From a bacterium (lineage in GTDB: Bacteria > Armatimonadota > Chthonomonadetes > Chthonomonadales > CAJBBX01), in assembly GCA_021811565.1 (NCBI GenBank), contig JAJZOL010000188.1:1-37317 (forward strand): a stretch of DNA of 37,317 nucleotides, read 5' to 3'. The stretch's first letter is position 1. Every line of letters begins with the position of its first letter. The position numbers were made by a program, and so were the translations under genes. This document shows, one piece after another, positions 31,545 through 37,317 of this stretch. Under the pieces are notes generated by a model. The model was not told the DNA's origin. It did not search any database and worked only from the letters and a program-made list of their open reading frames with translations.

Positions 31545-34319
31545 ATGCCATCCCGTCGTAAATTTATCTCGCAAGCCATCCAGACTATAGCCTTTGCAGT
31601 AGGGGGTGAGGAACTGTTGAGTTCGAATACACCACTTTTAGCCGCTGAGAAACCGAAACGATCCTCGGCGGTGGACGCCGATCGCTGGCTGGAGATAGAC
31701 CTCTACTGGTTCGACAAGGATCACATCCGCGAATCCGCATCGGAATTTCTCCATCGCGTGGACCCGCTATTCTCAGGACTGAGTGGATGGCGCGGCATCA
31801 TCCTGAACGTGGGCTGGCTTATCGATTACATCGCCGAATGGAACGGCGACCTTAATCAACCCATACCGCTGCTTCGAGGCGCATCCCAGCAACCCTGGTC
31901 CAAAGTGGAGGGGTTGCTCACGGGGGATACGGCGGAGCGGATGGATCAGTGGCGGGAACGATTTGCGCATCCCGTTGTGGAGTGGAAGAGGGATTATCAG
32001 GCATGGACCTACGGCGATTTAAAGACATTGGCGAATGAATTGCGCACCATCGCCGCGCGGAGATACGACATCAACGGGCTTCGCGTCGGTACGTTAGTGT
32101 TGGATTGGAGGAGCATATACGGCAGTCAACCTCACATCTTCGGAACGGAGCATCCGGAGGCGTACCGCACCGGCACGATTGATTACACTGCAATGTTGCA
32201 CACCGACAACCGGCGTTACGCCGCTTTTCCAACCGGCATTCCCGAGGGAGTTCCCATTAGGGATTTCTTCGGAAGGCAATGGGGCAATTTATCGAAGTTG
32301 GTGGGGTTGAACGCCATTGTTTTAAGGGACAGCTTTCTTTTCAAAGGAGTTTACACTCGCGGATATGGACCTCAGGGCTCTGTTCCGACCGATCCCGTCG
32401 CTGCAGCCCGATGGAGCAGAGCTGTGGCGGCTTTTGTGCGCGCCACCAAACTTGGGAACCCAAAGGCTTTGGTCATCGCCTATTCCAACGCCGCCAGTGC
32501 GATATCGGATTGGAGAGTAAATTGCGTGGACTTCGAGGCTTTGGCGAGAGAAGGGTATCTTGACGCTTTCATCGATCAAACATGGGCGGGGGCATGGAAC
32601 GAGGTTGGAGTGCGGGATGGCGACTTTTGGAATGCGCCTATATTGGGATGGACTTATCAACTCGCAACGGTTTTGCTCCACGCGGCGATACTGGCGAAGA
32701 CGAAAGTGCGTCACTACGTACTCACGGAGACTTTCGACGCTTGGGAATCCTGGGACATCATCCACACTGCACCGGAAAGGCTAAGGTGGGGGATTTGGGC
32801 GTACCATCATGCAACAGTCAAAACACCGTCCGGATTGAAAATGCCTAGAGGTACGTATGTTTCTTGGATGAACCAAGGGAAGAGATTGCTTACGGACAAG
32901 GACGTCGCTTGGTTGGCGGGGAATATCAACGACGCCATAACGGATGCCCGAAGAACCTCCCATATTTACGGACCGACTTTAGTGTATTGTCGCGATGAAA
33001 TCAAGTGGGAGATGGAGCATGCGCCATCCGTGTTTGAGAAGGAATGGATTGACGAGCAGGCGGGGTGCCTCATTAAGTGGGGGGTTCCTATTCTTTCCGT
33101 GACCCGATCGGAGTGGCTGGGCGAGATAACGACGGACATGCCTGTTCTATCCATTCCGGATCATTTGCCGGAGGAGCAGGTGCGAGTAATCGAGCGAATT
33201 ATTCATGAGGGACGTCCAATCGCCATCTTTGGAAGCCCCGCTGGAGGCGTGGATTCAAGGCTATCCAAACTCTGCGGAATCACCACATCCGATTCCCACC
33301 CATCCCCAGCCATGACTGCAGATGTGAGGTGGTGCGCCGCAAATGACTCTGTTCCTCAATGGTGGCAAGTGGATTTGGGGAATCCCATTTCTGTCAATCG
33401 TATCGTTATCCGTTGGGAGTTCGATGGAAAGACATACGATTATCAAATTGATGGTTCCCTTGACGGCGCTGTTTGGAGACCGCTTGCTGATCGAACGAAT
33501 AACGCCGACCATTTACAAATTCAGACACTGACCATTAAGGCGGAGCCGGTGCGATATATACGAATTACCATAACCCAATTGCCTGATCCCGGGGTGTGGG
33601 CGAGCATTCGAACAGTACATGTGTATGGCGAAGGCTCTGGCGATAAGGATCTGGCACTCCATCGCCCCGCCGCAGCGTCATCCAGCCAAACGCAGCTTGG
33701 ATACACACCCGATCAGCCTGTATCCGGCAAGGAGGAAGGATTGGTCGGCCATCCGGCTGGAGCCGAATGCGGATTGATCAGTGGGGTTCCCAATTCGTTT
33801 CCGGTATTTCAGGAATTTAGCAGGAACCGCGCATTGCCGGATGCTCAAGTGATCTATACAGTGAATGGCAGCCCCTGTCTCGTCATGAAGAGAAGCGTAC
33901 GGCAACGAACGCTCTTCTGGGATCCTGCGGAGTTGCGCATCGGAGCCGGAGGACCTCTAATCAACTATCTTGTGAGCGTTTACCCCTATGTGATGACGGC
34001 GAGAGCTATGAGTGTTTTGCTCGAAGGCGGCGAGTGCCCGTATGTCCGGAATATTCCCCCATATGACACACTGACGATCGTGGCTTGGCGGTTGAAGGAT
34101 GGAACCCGTACCGTTCTTGCAGGGAATACAGAGGAGGGCTTGAAAAAGATTGAGGGACCGGATTACACTCGCAAGGTGATGTTAACCCTGCCGGCAAACT
34201 GGCGAGATGGAACTGACAAGGTCTGGAACGAATGGTCGGGAGGTACAACCACCATTAGCAAAAAAGGTTTGCTCATAATATTGGGACAGGAGGCGTCGGG
34301 ATTGTATAGGATTCCGTGA
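31545..34319 (+). CDS. Large Tat-type exported protein with an F5/8 type C (discoidin) domain
   Basis: A 924-residue protein with AAGGAG 8 nt before its ATG. The N-terminus S-R-R-K-F-I-S-Q followed by a hydrophobic stretch is a twin-arginine signal. The first roughly 450 residues look like a (beta/alpha)8 barrel: L-E-I-D-L-Y-W-F, G-I-I-L-N-V-G-W-L-I-D-Y, A-I-V-L-R-D-S-F, A-F-I-D-Q-T-W-A-G-A-W-N-E, and H-Y-V-L-T-E-T-F. Conserved Asp/Glu positions (D in L-R-D-S, E in W-N-E, E in L-T-E-T) are possible catalytic residues. An amidotransferase-like alpha/beta segment follows (about 515-585), then an F5/8 type C carbohydrate-binding domain (about 588-700, W-W-Q-V-D-L-G-N-P-I-S-V-N-R-I-V-I-R). The rest is beta-rich. 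It is probably a glycoside hydrolase of an undescribed family. Confidence 0.6.
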   Translation: MPSRRKFISQAIQTIAFAVGGEELLSSNTPLLAAEKPKRSSAVDADRWLEIDLYWFDKDHIRESASEFLHRVDPLFSGLSGWRGIILNVGWLIDYIAEWNGDLNQPIPLLRGASQQPWSKVEGLLTGDTAERMDQWRERFAHPVVEWKRDYQAWTYGDLKTLANELRTIAARRYDINGLRVGTLVLDWRSIYGSQPHIFGTEHPEAYRTGTIDYTAMLHTDNRRYAAFPTGIPEGVPIRDFFGRQWGNLSKLVGLNAIVLRDSFLFKGVYTRGYGPQGSVPTDPVAAARWSRAVAAFVRATKLGNPKALVIAYSNAASAISDWRVNCVDFEALAREGYLDAFIDQTWAGAWNEVGVRDGDFWNAPILGWTYQLATVLLHAAILAKTKVRHYVLTETFDAWESWDIIHTAPERLRWGIWAYHHATVKTPSGLKMPRGTYVSWMNQGKRLLTDKDVAWLAGNINDAITDARRTSHIYGPTLVYCRDEIKWEMEHAPSVFEKEWIDEQAGCLIKWGVPILSVTRSEWLGEITTDMPVLSIPDHLPEEQVRVIERIIHEGRPIAIFGSPAGGVDSRLSKLCGITTSDSHPSPAMTADVRWCAANDSVPQWWQVDLGNPISVNRIVIRWEFDGKTYDYQIDGSLDGAVWRPLADRTNNADHLQIQTLTIKAEPVRYIRITITQLPDPGVWASIRTVHVYGEGSGDKDLALHRPAAASSSQTQLGYTPDQPVSGKEEGLVGHPAGAECGLISGVPNSFPVFQEFSRNRALPDAQVIYTVNGSPCLVMKRSVRQRTLFWDPAELRIGAGGPLINYLVSVYPYVMTARAMSVLLEGGECPYVRNIPPYDTLTIVAWRLKDGTRTVLAGNTEEGLKKIEGPDYTRKVMLTLPANWRDGTDKVWNEWSGGTTTISKKGLLIILGQEASGLYRIP

Positions 34320-34492
34320 TGACACTCAAATGAGTTCAAGCGTCAGAGAGACGAAGTGGAACCGTGGTGAGCGTGGGATTGCGTCGATATTAGTCCAATT
34401 TACTGGATTCCATAGTGCCCTTATAAACTGAGTATTACATATTTCACATATCAACAATTCGTTGGGAATCTTTAGCCGAGAATGGATTAATA

Positions 34493-35140
34493 ATGGAAAA
34501 TGAGATCAATCAGCGTCAAAAAAGAATTCGAGTAGCGCTTCGATTGGAAATCATCACAATAGTTTGGATGCTATTGGAGGCGACTGGTTCGATTATTTCA
34601 GCCATAATGGCGAAGAGTATGCTCCTTATGGCATTTGGCATGGACAGCGTCGTAGAACTATCATCTGCCTTGCTTCTATATTGGAGACTTCTGAAAGAAG
34701 CCAATGTTGAACAAGATGAGCTTGAGCATATGGAGGCGTTAGAAATCAAAGTATCCCGCCTGAGCGGTTACATACTGTTTGGTTTATCTGTTTATGTCGT
34801 GTTGCAGTCCTGTGTCGGGTTGATTTATCATCACGAGGCGGAATCATCCTACATAGGCTTAACCATAGCCGTCATCGCCGCTCTGGGTATGCCGATTCTG
34901 GCAAGAGCGAAAATTCGTATTGCTGAGGTGATCGGAAGCAAGGCGCTTCGCGGGGACGCCATGGAGACAATCACATGCGGATATCTTTCATGGGTGTTGC
35001 TTATAGGGTTGATAGTCAATATCTTATTTCATTGGTGGTGGTTGGATAGCGTAGCCGCTTTGGTTTTGGTTCCGTTTCTAATAAAGGAGGGACGCGAAGC
35101 AATTCATGGGGAATGCTCCTGCCATTCCCGTGATACATAG
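34493..35140 (+). CDS. Cation diffusion facilitator (CDF)-like membrane protein, transmembrane part only
   Basis: A 215-residue protein with about six hydrophobic segments. F-G-M-D-S-V-V-E-L-S-S-A-L aligns with the second helix of CDF exporters (D-S-L-V-D in YiiP), and G-D-A-M-E-T-I-T-C with the fifth. The usual TM5 histidine of the zinc site is replaced, and the TM2 pair is D/E. The cytoplasmic C-terminal dimer domain is missing; instead the chain ends with a C-S-C-H motif (G-E-C-S-C-H-S). It may move another divalent metal or be regulatory. The ribosome site is weak (ATG in an A/T-rich context), so the start is moderately sure. Confidence 0.75.
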   Translation: MENEINQRQKRIRVALRLEIITIVWMLLEATGSIISAIMAKSMLLMAFGMDSVVELSSALLLYWRLLKEANVEQDELEHMEALEIKVSRLSGYILFGLSVYVVLQSCVGLIYHHEAESSYIGLTIAVIAALGMPILARAKIRIAEVIGSKALRGDAMETITCGYLSWVLLIGLIVNILFHWWWLDSVAALVLVPFLIKEGREAIHGECSCHSRDT

Positions 35141-35480
35141 ATTATTCAAGCGGGTTATACATTGAGCTCATTTCAGAATTCTGAAGATGACGCTAATATC
35201 TCTCATTGAAAACTTAGTAACACATCTTAAAAAACGAACATGCAATTATCTCTCTTAGAAATATGGCTGATACCGAGTATACGCAAACGATTTGTCTTTT
35301 CGATGTACCATGGTGGACAACTTAGTCATGGCATTGAAGGATCACCATCGTTTTCATAAAAAATCTTCTAATCAATCCTTGACTTTAATTGTGATTTGCT
35401 AGCATTAATATCTGATGTTACGGAAGGTTGATTCTGAGAGGATCAACCCATAATAATCCTGTCGAAGGAGCGCATTCACC
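35141..35480. other. 340-bp intergenic region, no gene seen
   Basis: A/T-rich. A TTGACT at about 35380 and an A/T-rich stretch 15-19 nt further could form a weak promoter for the DUF4838 gene. GAAGGAG precedes that gene's ATG. No terminator, RNA or repeat was recognised. Confidence 0.45.
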
Positions 35481-37268
35481 ATGATACGTTTCATTCCACC
35501 TCTTCTTTTGATCGCTTTGTCCATACCCATCATGTCAAAAGCGGAATTGACACTCGCGAAAAACGGGAAAACATCCTATTCCATTGTCATCTCGCCGGAC
35601 GCCTCTTCCACCGTGTCTCACGCTGCGAATGAGCTTGCAGCCGATCTACAAACGATGTCCAATGCTGATTTCCCCGTGGTGACCCATGCCGTGGACGGTC
35701 CTGAAATATTCGTCGGACCGAGTAATTTCCTCAAGGAGAAGTACCCCTCAATAAAACTCAGCGACTTGCCGGACGAGGGGTTCGTCATTCGAAGCGAGGG
35801 GGCGAATCTCGTGCTGGCAGGCAAAGATGATCGAGGGACACTCTACTCTGTCTACACTTTTCTGGAAGAGCATCTTGGTGTGAGATGGTTCTCGCCAAAC
35901 GACACTGTTATGCCCAATCACAACCCCATGACGATCCCTTCAATTGACGAGAAGCAAGCGCCGGCATTCATGTATCGCGATACGGATAACCATATCGTGC
36001 TGGGTCACGCCGCTTGGGATGCACATCTTAAGTTGAATGGGGTGAGCGATCCGGATCAAGAGGATTTAGGCGGGATCAATCGTCTCTTCAACGGCGCCGA
36101 GAATTTCTACCAGTTGGTGCCGCCATCCAAGTATTTCGCCGATCATCCTGAATATTTCAGTTTGATTAATGGGCAACGACGGGATACCGGGGATTCTCAG
36201 CTTTGCCTTACGAACCCCGACGTATTTAACATTATCGTGAATGAACTCACAGCGCAGGCGAAAGCTGATCCCAAGTTGCTCACCCTCGGACTGTCGCCAA
36301 ATGACGCAGGGGATGGGGAATGCCAGTGTCCGAACTGCAAGGCGGAGGATGAAAAGTACGGTGCTCCTTCCGGCACCCTTCTTCACTTTGTGAACAAGGT
36401 TGCCGCCGCCGTTCAAGCGAATCTCCCAGGCAGGAAAATCTGGGTGGAGACCTTGGCGTATCAGTACACCGAAAAACCGCCGACCCCCGGAACAATCTCT
36501 CCGGCGTCAAACGTTTTGGTCTGCCTAGCCCCTATCCACATGTGCGACGCCCATGCCATCGACAAAGACCCTGTGAACAAAGCCTCTTTGGATAACCTGC
36601 TTGGGTGGGGGAAGGTCGCTCCCGGGCATCTGCAGGTGTGGCATTATGTGACGAATTACGCGAATTACATGCAGCCTTTTCCCGACTGGGACGAGATCGG
36701 CGCGGACATGAAGTTTTATCATGACCACGGTGTATCCGGAATGTTCTGCGAGGGCAATTACAACTCCAACGGCGAGATGATGGCAATGCGCACATGGGTG
36801 CTTGCGCATCTCTTCTGGAACCCCAATCAGGATGTATGGAGCCTGGTGAAGGAGTATTGCGACGGCTATTACGGGCATGGCGGCAAATACATCTATCAAT
36901 ATCTAAGGCTCATGCATGATCAGTTCCTCAAGCCAAATATCCATCTGTTCATCTACGATTCTCCTCACGCCGCTTACCTCTCTCCTGAGGTGCTGAAAGA
37001 GGCGAACAAGCTGTTTGACGAAGCGGAATCCGCCACTGTCTATTATCCTGATGAGCTGAATAGGGTTCGTGAGGCGAGAATCAGCATTCGCTACGTGGAT
37101 CTTGTGGATCAAATCCCCAACGCCCAGTCCACAGCGCAGCAAAAAAGCGATTTCCTTAAGAAATTGAATCAATTTGCTGAAGACATCAATTTTTACAAGT
37201 TTGACTATGTTTCCGAGGGGAGACCTGTGTCCTCTTGGATTACCCAATTGGAAAACGCAGCGAAATAG
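35481..37268 (+). CDS. Secreted DUF4838 protein with GH67/GH20-like N-terminal domain
   Basis: A 595-residue protein, complete, with AAGGAG 11 nt before the ATG. A signal peptide (about 1-21, ending M-S-K-A-E) is followed by an N-terminal alpha/beta domain of the kind found in alpha-glucuronidases and hexosaminidases (A-A-N-E-L-A-A-D-L, G-P-E-I-F-V-G, G-T-L-Y-S-V-Y-T-F-L-E). DUF4838 follows: E-E-H-L-G-V-R-W-F-S-P, H-P-E-Y-F-S-L-I-N-G-Q-R, L-G-L-S-P-N-D, then C-Q-C-P-N-C, and W-H-Y-V-T-N-Y-A-N-Y near the end of the barrel. This is a predicted TIM-barrel glycoside hydrolase whose substrate is not known; DUF4838 is abundant in polysaccharide degraders. Confidence 0.88.
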   Translation: MIRFIPPLLLIALSIPIMSKAELTLAKNGKTSYSIVISPDASSTVSHAANELAADLQTMSNADFPVVTHAVDGPEIFVGPSNFLKEKYPSIKLSDLPDEGFVIRSEGANLVLAGKDDRGTLYSVYTFLEEHLGVRWFSPNDTVMPNHNPMTIPSIDEKQAPAFMYRDTDNHIVLGHAAWDAHLKLNGVSDPDQEDLGGINRLFNGAENFYQLVPPSKYFADHPEYFSLINGQRRDTGDSQLCLTNPDVFNIIVNELTAQAKADPKLLTLGLSPNDAGDGECQCPNCKAEDEKYGAPSGTLLHFVNKVAAAVQANLPGRKIWVETLAYQYTEKPPTPGTISPASNVLVCLAPIHMCDAHAIDKDPVNKASLDNLLGWGKVAPGHLQVWHYVTNYANYMQPFPDWDEIGADMKFYHDHGVSGMFCEGNYNSNGEMMAMRTWVLAHLFWNPNQDVWSLVKEYCDGYYGHGGKYIYQYLRLMHDQFLKPNIHLFIYDSPHAAYLSPEVLKEANKLFDEAESATVYYPDELNRVREARISIRYVDLVDQIPNAQSTAQQKSDFLKKLNQFAEDINFYKFDYVSEGRPVSSWITQLENAAK

Positions 37269-37317
37269 ATAGAAAGAGGATTTTGCGCATGCCTTATAAT
37301 TTCAAGTATCTTCATGC

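Noticed and set aside
35220-35250. GCAATTATCTCTCTTAG, similar to the end of the 85-bp elements
   Set aside because: Only one end is similar and no inverted partner is nearby, so it is likely chance.
1-37317. CRISPR arrays, tRNA and rRNA genes
   Set aside because: Looked for regularly spaced short repeats, tRNA-like T-loops with CCA ends and rRNA-like conserved blocks; none seen by eye.

Overview
The window looks like a chromosomal segment of a member of the Armatimonadota. The main clue is a type IV-pilin-like N-terminus at the left edge (FTLIELLVVIAIISIL followed by LFPVFAQAREKAR), a signature I associate with that phylum. The gene content fits: many secreted carbohydrate-active or orphan enzymes, a DUF4838 protein and a UroD-like protein. 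Planctomycetota, Verrucomicrobiota or Lentisphaerota remain possible. No rRNA or tRNA gene was seen, so the assignment is inference.

Left part (1-8.2 kb). A prepilin-like gene cut by the window edge lies behind a complete TPP (THI-box) riboswitch and an intrinsic terminator, all on the minus strand. Next come a secreted TPR protein, a DUF951 protein translationally coupled to a membrane-anchored protein, a plus-strand DUF697/YcjF-like membrane protein, and a minus-strand sugar unit: an arabinose/fucose-isomerase-like protein followed by a RhaT L-rhamnose permease.

Middle accessory part (8.4-21.2 kb). An MNT/HEPN pair is followed by small poorly known genes (DUF6193-like, DUF5808-like, nucleotidyltransferase-like, TFIIB-type zinc protein). 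Then comes a minus-strand operon with a secreted prepilin-tail protein, a GH78 alpha-L-rhamnosidase and a small membrane protein. A degraded decarboxylase-free island follows: two 0.67-kb direct repeats flank a decayed ISL3-family element, a HicBA toxin-antitoxin pair with a palindromic operator, and an apparently internally deleted ORF.

Right part (21.2-37.3 kb). A UroD-family protein is divergent from a MarR-ABC ATPase-ABC permease export operon whose promoter appears leaderless. Two inverted 85-bp terminal-inverted-repeat elements follow. Then come a secreted clan-GH-A-like protein, a second MarR regulator, a Gln/Ser-rich protein with a strong terminator, a 2-hydroxyacid dehydrogenase next to a GH28 polygalacturonase-like enzyme, a second ISL3 remnant, a 924-residue Tat-type secreted protein with an F5/8 type C domain, a CDF-like protein and a DUF4838 secreted protein.

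Taken together, GH78, GH28, RhaT, the sugar isomerase and the hydroxyacid dehydrogenase suggest capture and use of rhamnose-rich pectin (rhamnogalacturonan) from plant material. The genes are spread over several operons rather than one compact locus. The strongest unexpected signal is the TPP riboswitch placed directly in front of a prepilin-like gene.
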